From the NCBI GenBank assembly GCA_025093555.1, contig JAIWNF010000037.1, positions 124,001-188,000 of the forward strand: a stretch of 64,000 nucleotides of DNA. Direction: 5' to 3'. The notes beneath the pieces were generated by a model that was not told the origin of the DNA, did not search any database, and saw nothing but the letters and a program-made list of their open reading frames with translations. Every line of letters begins with the position of its first letter. Positions within the stretch are counted from its first letter, which is position 1. Shown here one piece after another: positions 42,889 through 54,835 of the stretch. The position numbers and the translations under genes were made by a program. This stretch comes from Circinella umbellata (Eukaryota > Mucoromycota > Mucoromycetes > Mucorales > Lichtheimiaceae).

Positions 42889-43536
42889 TTTATAGCTACT
42901 AAACACTTTTTATTAAAATAAAAAAAAAAGTGTCTGCATATACAACCAAATAAAAAAAAATTATGAGATCCGACTATATATCATTTTTTTTTAAGCTGAC
43001 CTATTTTTTTTTCTCGTGAAACATATGCTTAAATGCAGGTCCAAACAAATTTATTGTTTTTCTTTTTTGTATGCATTTGATGAAAGTGAATCAATTATTA
43101 TTAATTTTTATTTGTTTCGTTCAAAAATAAATATTTTATTTCATCCACTTATTCCAAAAAATAATAATATTTGTAATAAGAAGCAAAAGGAATATATATA
43201 CATATACATACAGGAAAGGGTGACAAGAAATGCCGAATCGAAATGAACAAAATAAATTTAAGTTAAGAGCAATACAGAACGATCCTGAAACATAATAATA
43301 TATGGGATGGATATGTTTTATTCTTTATTCTAAGAAATGTAACGTGTCATAGTAATAGACTATTATATTACAGTTTTACCCCATTTTTTGCACAGGTGGG
43401 ATTTGGCTTGAAAGTAGTAGTGCAAAACCAGGGGGTGCAAAAAAGGGGCTTACTATATATATGTGTGGAGAGGATGTATCAATGAAAAAAATAATTGTGT
43501 AATATACAATGCATATGTGGATGAAAAATGAAACAT
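42889..43536. other. ARP10 upstream region
   Basis: This stretch holds the ARP10 promoter and the 3' side of the LRR-type remnant. It contains T-runs and ATTATT repeats and one small palindromic element (43371-43454), listed separately. No gene is supported. Confidence 0.4.
43371..43454. repeat. Small palindrome with ttttttgcac motifs
   Basis: The left end cagttttaccccattttttg is roughly inverted at the right end (gtgcaaaaaaggggcttact). Several copies of a TTTTGCAC-like motif lie between. Both sides are TA-rich, so a TA target duplication is possible but not provable. It may be a very short miniature transposon. The motif recalls the TTTGCGC repeats of the larger foldback element at 56289-57117. 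Confidence 0.35.
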
Positions 43537-44640
43537 TTAAACTGTTATAAGTTTAACTGGAGGTTGATGAATTGAGAACAATTGTTTTACTTTTGTTGGA
43601 ATACATCTAGCCACCTCTTTAAGTTGAAGGTTGGATATAGATTGATTCAACAAAAGATACTTTATATCATAATCATTGATCTGAGAGTTCTCAAGATAAA
43701 AATCCATCAATTGTGGCAAACCACTTGCCTCTATGAAATGCTTGTCATTAACAAATCGTATCATAACATGTATATATCCGAAGATAAGTGAGTAATCTAA
43801 TTTTTACGATGTTTACGTAGCATACGAATTAATGAGGTAATAGAACAGTGTATGATATCAATCCTAGTAATGCTTTATGTTCCTAGTAATGCTTGATGTT
43901 AAATGATCCAGATGTGAATATAGTACCATAAATTTTGCAGTACTTGTACCACTGAGATCTAAATTCACAAGTTCCAGGAACGAAAGCGTCTTCATATTCA
44001 CAATTTGTAAAAACCCTTTATCTCATCTTCATTATTATTATCATTAACTTCATTATTATCCATATTTCGCCGCAGTTATATTCATAACCTTTAAATCCAT
44101 TCACACTATTATTACTATCACCAATTTTTTTGCCATCCAATAAGTTAATAATTCGAATTTTTTAAGCAAAAGATAGTTATTGGGAACACGAGAAACTTGA
44201 CCCCAAACATTTTGCTCCGGAAACATAGCAATCTTCAAGGTCTTCAGCTTGGATAGAATACAGCAGACCCCCGGTTTTTGCACTCTTGCCAAATTGAAAA
44301 CTCCACGTTCCGAAACTCTTTTTGGAGGGATTGTCATATTGAAGAACCACGGGTCTACCGTAAAAAAATTGAAATCATCGTCAACATTATTATCTTCATC
44401 TTCATCCCACAGTGATAACCATAAAACTTCCAGCGTTTGTGCATTTTGTGTAAGAGAGTGCATCAACCGTTTGTTAGTTGTCATATTACTGATACTCAAG
44501 AAGACGAGGCATGAGCAGATTTTAGTGTGTACTGCTTGGTGGTACAGTAGTGTTTCAAGTTTCCAATGTTTAGAATTTAAATTTCGCCAGTGAAGATACG
44601 TCATGATATAGAAAGTGAGCCGACATTTGAAAATGGGTCA
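43537..44640 (-). pseudogene. LRR (F-box-like) protein remnant
   Basis: Three minus-strand pieces carry leucine-rich-repeat-like spacing: 44604-44101 (TLEVLWLSLWDEDED; LSKLKTLKIAMFPE), about 44000-43900 (MKTLSFLELVNLDLSGTST) and 43764-43537 (LPQLMDFYLENSQINDYDI, stop at 43537). The pieces are not in one frame and no F-box was found. The inverted repeat starting at 44655 lies just upstream of the first piece and may have separated it from its 5' part. F-box/LRR proteins are common and variable in these fungi. The assignment rests on repeat spacing only. Confidence 0.45.
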
Positions 44641-44654
44641 AAATCAAGCCAGCA

Positions 44655-44886
44655 AGTAAGTATCTTTTAATACGTAGATGCTTTGAAGCGTTAAAAATAT
44701 AAGGAGACCATTTATTTTTTAGACAACAAATTTACATCAATATTTATATACAACTTTATTATAAGAGTTATTATTTAAATCAGACTGTTGAGATCATTTT
44801 ATACCATTTAAAAAAGACATGATGTGCATCTATTAAATACACAATGGCCAAAATGTTTCGGGTGTCATCATTTTAAACAACTACTC

Positions 44887-44921
<35 letters not shown>

Positions 44922-47239
44922 CTTCATTCGCTCCCCTTGTGCTTTTGTCTCAGCCAAGTATATAATATAAAATGATATAAAGAAGAAAAGTTGAGGACGT
45001 GTCAAAGGTACCAAAACCATTCGTGCTGAGGACATGGTTAAAGTGGCCAATGAGCTCGCGGTCGCTCTGACACAATCAGGAGAAACTCACTGAAGACGGT
45101 CAGAGTTGCGCTGATTAGGGTTAAAAAAAAGTTCGACATGAAGTTAAAGTAGGATTAAATGAATCACAAAGGATCAAGTAATCAGTACACGGTATATTGG
45201 AAATGAGGTAAACAAAATACATAACCCATGTCGATGTGTAGACGCCACTATCGATGACTGCGACGCTCCAATGATAATACCTCTTTATCAAAGAAGTCTA
45301 CATGTCAAGGTAGGATTTTCCACACAAAAAGAAAGAAGAGACAAAGAAGCACAAAGAGAAAGAAAAAGAAAAACACGGAACTTTTGCTTTTTAATATTAG
45401 GGGAACCGGGACCGGGAATCGAACCACCAGTTTTTTTTTTTTTTTTTTGGGTGGTATGATTTAATTGATTGGGAACTCTTCGGAACCTGCTCCGAATCTG
45501 CTACCATGGCCACGTAAAAAAAAAAAAGGTGGTTCTCAATACATAATGTAAATAATAATGTTGTTTCCATGACGATGAATCATTACAACCTAATTCTCCT
45601 TTGACGCGTAACGTTTCAAGACATCTGAATTGTATTTTTTTTCTTTGAATGAATGAGTAAAATTTTATTATTTTCTATGGCTCCTGGGTTTTTTTTTGGG
45701 TGATAGTACCCACGTCAACATAATACTTTTATGTACATGCCATTTGACCATTGCTACCCGTGATAACAATTTTAAAATGGACCATTCCTATTTTAGTATA
45801 GTTGGGTAAATATATGAAAAAAGCGGGAAAAGGCATCTCATAAAACCATTACCATTACCATAGATTCTTGAAAAAAGATTGAATACTTTCAAGTACGTAG
45901 TGTACCTTACGAATGCTTTCTTTTTTTAACACCAAAAGAATATTGATAGACTACGTAAAATAAACGTTTATCTTTTTCTTTTTGATACTTTGATCGTATT
46001 GATACGTAAAAGTAATTTCTTTGGATTTTTATTTTGAGTAAGGAAAAGATTTTGATCACTTGTTGATTCTGTAACGTAAAACCCCCACTCTCTATTGTTT
46101 GCATTGACATAAAAATGTTGGTCACGAGCGATTTGAGGTATGGCACTCTTTTCAAAAAAAATAATCCTTTTATCAATACGATCCACGTAAAATATAAATT
46201 CTTTACGTAGTCTATCAATATTCTTTTGGTGTTAAAAAAAGAAAGCATTCGTAAGGTACACTACGTACTTGAAAGTATTCAATCTTTTTTCAAGAATCTA
46301 TGGTAATGGTAATGGTTTTATGAGATGCCTTTTCCCGCTTTTTTCATATATTTACCCAACTATACTAAAATAGGAATGGTCCATTTTAAAATTGTTATCA
46401 CGGGTAGCAATGGTCAAATGGCATGTACATAAAAGTATTATGTTGACGTGGGTACTATCACCCAAAAAAAAACCCAGGAGCCATAGAAAATAATAAAATT
46501 TTACTCATTCATTCAAAGAAAAAAAATACAATTCAGATGTCTTGAAACGTTACGCGTCAAAGGAGAATTAGGTTGTAATGATTCATCGTCATGGAAACAA
46601 CATTATTATTTACATTATGTATTGAGAACCACCTTTTTTTTTTTTACGTGGCCATGGTAGCAGATTCGGAGCAGGTTCCGAAGAGTTCCCAATCAATTAA
46701 ATCATACCACCCAAAAAAAAAAAAAAAAAACTGGTGGTTCGATTCCCGGTCCCGGTTCCCCTAATATTAAAAAGCAAAAGTTCCGTGTTTTTCTTTTTCT
46801 TTCTCTTTGTGCTTCTTTGTCTCTTCTTTCTTTTTGTGTGGAAAATCCTACCTTGACATGTAGACTTCTTTGATAAAGAGGTATTATCATTGGAGCGTCG
46901 CAGTCATCGATAGTGGCGTCTACACATCGACATGGGTTATGTATTTTGTTTACCTCATTTCCAATATACCGTGTACTGATTACTTGATCCTTTGTGATTC
47001 ATTTAATCCTACTTTAACTTCATGTCGAACTTTTTTTTAACCCTAATCAGCGCAACTCTGACCGTCTTCAGTGAGTTTCTCCTGATTGTGTCAGAGCGAC
47101 CGCGAGCTCATTGGCCACTTTAACCATGTCCTCAGCACGAATGGTTTTGGTACCTTTGACACGTCCTCAACTTTTCTTCTTTATATCATTTTATATTATA
47201 TACTTGGCTGAGACAAAAGCACAAGGGGAGCGAATGAAG

Positions 47240-47274
<35 letters not shown>

Positions 47275-47506
47275 GAGTAGTTGTTTAAAATGATGACACC
47301 CGAAACATTTTCGCCATTGTGTATTTAATAGATGCACATCATGTCTTTTTAAAATGGTATAAAATGATTTCAACAGTCTGATTTAAACAACAACTCTTAT
47401 AGTAAAATTGTATATAAATATTGATGTAAATTTGTTGTCTAAAAAATAAATGGTCTCCTTATATTTTTAACGCTTCAAAGCATCTACGTATTAAAAGATA
47501 CTTACT
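44655..47506. repeat. Giant inverted repeat (1305 bp arms, 242 bp loop)
   Basis: The left arm (44655-45959) is the reverse complement of the right arm (46202-47506) without any net length change: every paired coordinate sums to 92161. Identical translated frames appear in both arms (44868-45050 with 47111-47293, and 45271-45459 with 46702-46890). The inner kilobase looks identical, while the outermost roughly 250 bp carry at least seven differences. Each arm contains a (TAC)n microsatellite of about ten units, a long homopolymer T/A run and a pol III B-box-like sequence. The loop 45960-46201 is not self-complementary as a whole. I found no target-site duplication, so whether this is a foldback transposon or an inverted duplication is open. 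Confidence 0.9.
46653..46746 (+). other. Pol III promoter-like boxes in the inverted repeat
   Basis: In the right arm, tggtagcagattcgg resembles a tRNA A box. About 80 bp further, ggttcgattcc matches the B-box consensus exactly. The same pair occurs inverted in the left arm (B box at 45415-45425). No tRNA can be folded: the T-stem and acceptor do not pair, and a long A-run lies between the boxes. A tRNA-derived SINE piece is possible. Confidence 0.3.
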
Positions 47507-48678
47507 CGCAATTGTGTTTTGTAAAGATAAACACTGTTTTTGATTGAAGACAATGAAGGAGAGGGTAGTGCTCATATGAGAATGGGATCGAACAAGCCAT
47601 TATCATAAATGTACTCTACGTTAAAATGGTCTTCTTTAAATCCTTTTCGAAATATTTTCTTTGCTCGTGTATAAATCTATATACTTTTGTCTAAGAAACG
47701 AACTCAACCGCTCACCAGGCCTTGTAAGCCTGAAGGTTATACTTACGACAAAAAAAAATACAGGCTCCACTAAAACCTTCTCTTTTTGAATTTCGTTTTC
47801 AAATTATCACAGCGTTTTTAAAGGACTTCATTAGACCTGTTAATAATAAAAACGTATATGAAATTGTTGATTAACGAGATTTTGGGAAAAAGAACACCAA
47901 CGTTAAAATAATACATAAAACTGTAATTGCCAAGTCATATTCCAGTACAGGTCGAATACATGCACCTGTAAGCTCCAAGCGCTGACTAAAGATTAGTCCC
48001 ATATTAACGTATACATTTAATTGACAAAGTAGTTACATGTTTCTGCTGCTTGAATGATATATTAACTAGAAACGTGAATAGAGTGGTTCGAATTGAAAAC
48101 TATAATCTGTTTGTTTTGTGCCAAGTGATACATGGTCTTTTATTTTTTGAAGCAGCGGTGGCGGATATACTCTTGATAGGCCTATCCAATGACCTCACAA
48201 AAATAGTTGACGTCTTCTTGAGTCTTTTATAAGATATCATTACGTTCATGATCATAAACTGACTATTCATGTTTTGGTTGATATGAATACAAAATATGAA
48301 CAGGCAGTCTTATTTATTTGTTTATTTTTCGCTACTAATAATTTTTTTTCAGTGATATAAAAAGGAATTAAAAGAAAGCCAATAGAAGAAAATGGATGGA
48401 TGGGTGGATGGATGTATAGAAAAAAAATAAATTTAAATATTTTTGTGTACCTAGCTACATATGTTGGTTTTCAGTAACACTTTTTGAGCAGGATAAAATT
48501 GTTATATAGGGTGTAATAGCATGATTTCATTGAATCCTTGCAAGATGTCAAATATAGCTATAGATAGATATAAATATGGTAGAGAGTATACACTAAAGTC
48601 TTATATTTAGAAGCAGGGGGTATTACCATTGCTTGTCGTAGAGAACTAATGCTACCTGTCTGAATATAAAGTACTAAG
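47507..48678. other. Intergenic region, nothing recognised
   Basis: There are short frames only (for example 48050-48232), none with a recognisable domain. An atggatgg-type repeat near 48390 and an ATAGATA run near 48560 are minor low-complexity features. Confidence 0.4.
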
Positions 48679-48851
48679 TTGCTTATTACCAAAAGTTGAT
48701 GATATTTGTTCAAGTGATTGGGATTCTGATATTCTTTCTCCACAACAAATTGAATACGCTGCTCATGACGCGTTGGCTGGTTTGGATGTTTTTAACGCTG
48801 TTATTACTCGTTACTTTCCTGTTGGAAAGTTAGTATTGAAAGCCTTACAAG
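48679..48851 (+). pseudogene. Exon of an EXD2/WRN-like 3'-5' exonuclease
   Basis: One exon with an AG acceptor before 48679 and a GTATCC donor after 48851. It encodes the end of a DEDDy exonuclease domain: SDWDSDILSPQQIEYAAHDA, where Tyr and Asp of YAAHD are the fourth-motif catalytic pair. It continues LAGLDVFNAVITRYF. The spacing fits EXD2 or WRN-type nucleases. The earlier motifs (D-x-E and the middle Asp) are not found upstream, and no convincing downstream exon follows. It is probably a gene fragment. It differs clearly from the exonuclease domain inside the transposase gene at 51.8-57.9 kb. Confidence 0.55.
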
Positions 48852-50807
48852 GTATCCATATAAAAATAGAAATTATTGGATTACACGATATATGAACAGT
48901 TTGAATTATATAAGCTAACGGATTACAAAATCATAGATATCTATGTTTCCGTGCATCCACAGAAATTATGTGAAGTTGTTGCATATGGAGAATTACGTAG
49001 ATACCATAAAACAAGTAGAGAATGCCGAAACAGCAGTACTGTATATCATCAAAAATAAAATAAAATGGGAATTCGTGTAGAGAGAGAGAAAAAGTAAATA
49101 ATTATATATATACATTTTTTTAAAAGTGAGAAAAGTTTTAATAAAGAGATCTTATCTGTGCAAGCAATCGCAGTACATGCTGTTGGAGATGACATTTTTT
49201 TTTATCAAGAACTTGTTGCATTATATAATACAAAAGGAGTTTGTTGGAATTTGTTACCATATACATCCACAAACGATATTGCCGTGTTAAAAATATATAT
49301 ATTTATACTGTATATATTGGAGAGAATTAGAGATTTTTACATTTATTGAGATTTTGAATCATTTTTCGAGTCTTTGTATTATATAGGAAGTATGTAATTG
49401 AATTCGATTATTGTATAACAGTCTCTTGAACAAAAGTAGTATTTTTTATTATTACGAATAGTTAAATCGGTAAGAATAAGTGGATGATGTAGCTTTGTTT
49501 TTATTTTCATTATTATTATAATCATGTTGTTGATAGTTGTGTGGGTGAGAATAGGTGGAGAATGTACTATATATGTTATTTTACCTTAGCAACTTTGAAA
49601 TAAATCTTCGAAAATATTTTGATACCATCATACAAATTATTGCCTTGGTTACATTCTCTTCGTTTTTGTATGTATCAAATCTATATCTTCTGGAGTGACC
49701 AGTGGCTTTGTTTGATTATATCCATGCGCGTGATGACACCCAACTTCTCAAATTCACAAGAAGGTCCACATCACAAATAAAAATTCCTTGTACAATTAGG
49801 ATGTTGTCGCTATTACTTTTGTTGCTGTATTCAATGTTATTGTCGTTGGCTTTGCTGTTGATAATGGTGCTGATGATGGTACTGTCTACTATGTGATTAT
49901 GTTTTGCCAAGTTATTATATTAAAAATCGAGTTTATATCTCGATTTGATTATTACTTCGAAACCCTTTTCCTTCTTATTAAATGTATTATTACTAATGCC
50001 TTATCACTCACCTTTATAATTATACATGAAGTGGTCGAAACCATCACTCATAGCGTCTATCCGATGTCGATACTACTTCAGAAAATGATGATTTGGATAA
50101 TTATAAACCTAATCTAACCATTTTGATGTGAAGTAAATGTAAAAGAAGCTGGAATCTTGATAGTTTTTCTTTTTCATGGCGCTTAATACTTGAAAGCGGA
50201 TTTTGAGGATGCTCTCTTCCTTCCATACTCCTCCATAAATGACACAGAATTACTACAGACGTCTATACAATTCTGTTAGTTTATGCCTTTAAATAATACG
50301 TTCAGCCAATAAATCGAATCCTTCTTATATATTTACCTTTGCTACCAACGTTAGTTCAACAATAGAAATGATTGTAGTACAAAAGAGAAGTCCAAGGCAA
50401 GGAATTTCATATTCTTTGTATTCCCGTAATCTACATACCGCTCGATATTGGGTGTCACTTTAAAGCCTATCGACATATCTATTACGTATCAGTTCAAAAC
50501 TTTTGATAACAAATGATAATCTGGTTTATTTGTTTTTTTTTACTTACAGGTATGGCCAAGTCCAACTACTTGAAACTTCCAAGCGAATTCAAGATCATTT
50601 CCAGCTTAAAATATGACTCTTATGAACACATCTTTTACTCAAGTGAGTTAGAAGAATTACGTTTGAGGAATTACTTTTTTTTTCCAAACAGTGCTGAACC
50701 ACAAAACACTTGTCACACCCTCATTCGATCGGAAAATAAAACGTGATTTTAGCATTAAAAGATTGTTTTTTTTTTCTTTTTTTTTTCTTCAACTTGAGTG
50801 TAAAACA
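48852..50807. other. Intergenic region with short unclassified frames
   Basis: Frames at 49158-49349 and 50513-50746 have ordinary composition but no recognisable domain, partner exons or clear starts. TTG- and GTT-rich microsatellite-like stretches lie at 49800-49880. I see no RNA gene or element boundary. Confidence 0.35.
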
Positions 50808-51145
50808 GCGGCCTCATTCTGCTTTGTGGTGTCAACAACCTATTGTACAGTGTACCGTAACCCTCCACTTACTTTAGGGATTGACATTATTAAGTTAATG
50901 TCATTCAGAAAGGACAGTGAAGCAGTAGGGCTCAACCCCTGCCCGCGACCGTGGAGAGTTTTACAGACGGGAAGATAGCGGCCTCATTCTGCTTTGTGGT
51001 TTCAACAACCTATTGTACAGTGTACCGTAACCCTCCACTTACTTTAGGGATTGCCATTATTAAGTTAATGTCATTCAGAAAGAACAGTAAAACAGTAGGA
51101 TTCAACCCCTGCTCGCGACGGTGGAGAATCTTCCTTCAAGTTTTT
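50808..51145. repeat. Tandem duplication, 170 bp unit
   Basis: Two copies of a unit beginning gcggcctcattctgctttgt start at 50808 and 50978, are the same length through most of the unit and differ at about ten bases. Each unit keeps an open frame and ends with a small hairpin-prone block (tcaacccctgc) that loosely resembles a B box. A T-rich run precedes the pair and a T/A run follows it. The origin is unknown; a duplicated retroelement fragment is possible. Confidence 0.75.
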
Positions 51146-51845
51146 TTTTAAAAAAAGGTGACTGTATACGTTTACATACCAAAAGAAAAGGGAAGAAAAT
51201 AAACTAACATCCTTTACTTTAAACTGTTTATACTAGAGCCAATTTTTTTCCTGGACGAATCCTTCTGAAGTTGGCTCACTGGCGGTAGTTGGGGGAAGAT
51301 TTTCAGCCAATAAAATCGATGGAAAAGGGGATTACAGACTGTAATCCTTTCTGTAATCCTTTCGTAATTGGAGAATGAGAATGCGTTATTCTGGATTACA
51401 GAATTACGCCATCACGAATTTAAATATCGGTCTTCTCATACACAGAACATTAATGCGTATTTCAAACACAGCTCTCTCTTTTCTTATATTTTTACACTCA
51501 CATTTGTAGTAAAGTACTATAAAAATAAATATATCACTTATTCATGATAATCGGCTAATTATAACATCGCAAATCCCAAAAGATAAAACTAATCAAACAT
51601 TATTATCTATTTTGATTCGTTCTTATTAATAATCCGGATAGAAAAAGAGCATAAAAAAAGAAACAAATGCTATACACGGTTTCAGGGCATGACACAGAAT
51701 TAATACGTATTTATCTAATGATTAAATATAATAGGTTTTCTCATACATTATTATAAAACATAGTTCATCCATGATCGGATAAAATAGCATAACAACATGA
51801 TAGTCTCAGTATTCACTTTTTTTCTTTTACGTATTACAACTAATA
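51146..51845. other. Upstream region of the exonuclease-transposase gene
   Basis: The stretch contains a self-complementary block near 51335-51365 (ggattacag / ctgtaatcc copies) and two related stretches around aa(t/c)attaatgcgtatt at about 51445 and 51698. These could be the 5' terminal region of the mobile element whose gene follows. I could not match them to an inverted copy beyond 57.9 kb. Confidence 0.35.
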
Positions 51846-54801
51846 ATGGCCAAAAGCAATAACAATAATAAAAATAACAAGAGTAGTATTAAGCCAGAGA
51901 AAAGGAGACGACCCCGTAAATCGCTGGGGCCTGATCAACCAACTTTGTACCAAGTTTTTTCGCGTGGTAGTGCAGCAGGATCTACATCTTTAGCTTCTGT
52001 AACAACAGAATCATCAGAGCACATTATTTCTGAAATAAATGTGGAGTCAAATTTGCATCAACAACATGAACAAGAGGTAGATTATTACTTTATAATATCA
52101 ACGAGTTATAGCATAACGATATTAAAAAAATCCTATGTTATCAAAAAATTGAAAAGTTTACTAAAAAGTGTATATTATTATGATTGACATACTTGTAGTC
52201 ACTACTATCTACTAGATCAGCTATCAGTGTTACTCCACCGTCTTCTGTTACAGAGGTTACTGAAGAGGAGGTAGGGTATTATTAATTTATTAATAAAATA
52301 TTATAATATGATGGTATAAAAATCGTTTGAAAAATAAGAGTTACTAAAAGAAATACCATAACTATGTGTCTATTTGTAGTCATTATCACATCCTACTTCG
52401 GTTGCTACAGTTATTTCGCCTTCTGTTGCTGTAGAGAGTTTAAATTCGAATAATTCTCATCAAAACAATTTAACAGATCACAATGACAATGAAGAAGATG
52501 AGATCCTTGTTTTGGATGATGACTTTTTTGGATTTGAAGAATCGGCTGATATAAATGCTGTAATTAACGATATAAATGCAGCTGAAAATGCGGATGAACC
52601 CAACTGTCCCCCAGGAAGCGTGATTGATCAATATTTGAGCAGTATTCGTAGTAGATTTGAAAAAAGAGAGCAACCAAAAGAGTATGACGCAGGAACTTAT
52701 TGGGTTACACCGAAAATGCCTTCATTTGCTTTGGAGAATGTGGTTCTTGATCCAAAAAAGCTATATTATCCTCGTGTGTTTTTATGGTACCCTCGTTATC
52801 TTGTAAAGATTCGAAACCTGTACTGTCCTTACTGCAAATCCAAGATTGAAGTAAAAGAACATAATAAGCCTAGACGTGTAATTGATTTGACCAGGTATAT
52901 ATAATATTTATTTATGCTGATTCTTTGTATTAATTATGAGGGAAAAGAATACTATATTCAATATGACCATATTATCAAATATACTGTAGCTGCTTTTGGA
53001 TTATGTCTTCTTGGTACCAATGCTTGCAAGAGAAGAATTCGGATAATGACATTATTTGCAGAAAAAGCTTTTCTGGCTTTAATAAGGATTTTTTCAGACA
53101 ACTTCTACTACATATACAAGCTGACTTCCCTGCCCATTTAACTCATAAGTCGGGTGTGTCAAGAGATCTCGCAAACTTGCTACGATCTTGCATACAAAAC
53201 GGAGCAGGACTGGAACGCTTTCGTAATATTTTAGCAGAGTTGCATACCCAAAAACATGACACACTTGAACTTCAATATCTTGATGCAGTGGATAATCGAC
53301 AAAAGCAACAAAAACAACAAATGAGCATCATGACAGCATTAAATAAGAGTCCAACTGTGTACCCGGAGTTTTCCAATTTTAATGACAAAACTCAGTATTC
53401 CGGCTATATCCCATCAACAAAATATTTGCGCGGGATATACACAGCAATGATTGAATATACCGGCCATTTATGGATAAATTAGTGATGATGCTTGTAGGAG
53501 AAATTCTTAAAGGAGATCACTCTTTGAAAATTATCAAAAACATGGGTACGATCAATGGACAACCAACCTTCACAGCGATGTATACTGTTGTAAATGAGTT
53601 TGGGGAAATACGACTTCTTCAACTTGTTCCAACAAAGTCTTTGAATCATCTTGCGCCCCAATTTGATGCTATGATGAAATCGTATGATTACTATGGTCAT
53701 TCTGAAGTTAAGGCATTTTTTACGGATAATGTTAAAGGAGACAAGCATTTCCTCGAATCGCGCATTACATCGTTACGTAATAATGTTAAAGATGTTGAAC
53801 AAGCAACTACCATCAATAACAACAGCAACACAATTAACACCAATCTTCCAACTATGACTATTCCAGAATCTACAACGTATTTTTACATTAAAGACGCTAC
53901 CATTATCAACAGACATTGTGACAGTCTTATTCGAAAATTGATGGACGAAACAATCATTATTGGCTTAGATGCTGAGTGGAACTTTGATAAGACGACAAAA
54001 ATAAAAGGCAAAGTTTCCGTTATTTAGCTTGCCTATGAAGATATTGTTTATGTATTTCATCTCAACAATAATAATTCAACATTATCTGTATCATTGGCAG
54101 CATTATTGAAAAGCGATCGTATCTTGAAGACAGGGAAAATGGTTAATGGTGACCTTAGCAAAATTACTCGGGATTATATTAGCAGTTTTACAAGGAATGG
54201 AGAAGAACAAGAATATTGCCAGGGAGGTTTAAAGCTTGGAAGCTTTTGTCGTGACCATGGTGCGATATCAGATGGTAGAATGAAGCTGTCTCGTATGTGT
54301 GAAGTAATCTTGGGTCATAAGTTACCAAAAGAAGATGCTGTTCGTTTAAGCAATTGGAATACAACAACATTGTCGACGGCACAAATAAGATATGCAGCAC
54401 TCGACGCTTTAGTATCATTACAGATATATGACACAGTACACAGCAGACCAGTGATTAACCAACCTGTCACTAAAACCACACCTCATGGAACATATGTTAG
54501 TTTTCATCCAGGATCTTCAAGGCGACCAGCAGCATATGGTGTTATTTCAGAAGATCAACCACAATCATATAATAACATAATTATCGACGACAGCAAAATA
54601 TTAATCAACATTATCAATGTTACAATTCTTGCAGTATTAATTGATTCATACAACACTTCAAAACCATTAGAAACATTTGGCAATGTACCTTTTCTTGCAG
54701 TTATCGACATAACACAGATAAAAACGACTACCGAATCAATAGCAACAGTAGTAGTAAATCAACATATATATATTAATCAAGAGCAAAATCAGGAAGGATC
54801 G

Positions 54802-54835
<34 letters not shown>

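Noticed and set aside
44868..45050. Ser-rich 60-codon frame present in both arms of the inverted repeat
   Set aside because: It is a translation of the (TAC/AGT)n microsatellite with short flanks and no domain.
45410..45430. A true tRNA gene at the B-box-like sequence
   Set aside because: The T-stem pairs at only two positions, no matching acceptor strand exists and a long homopolymer lies between the boxes.
44655..47506. Inverted repeat as a read-folding assembly artefact
   Set aside because: The arms differ at several outer positions and a 242 bp unique loop separates them; a folded-read artefact would normally give identical arms with little or no loop. Long reads would still be needed to be sure.
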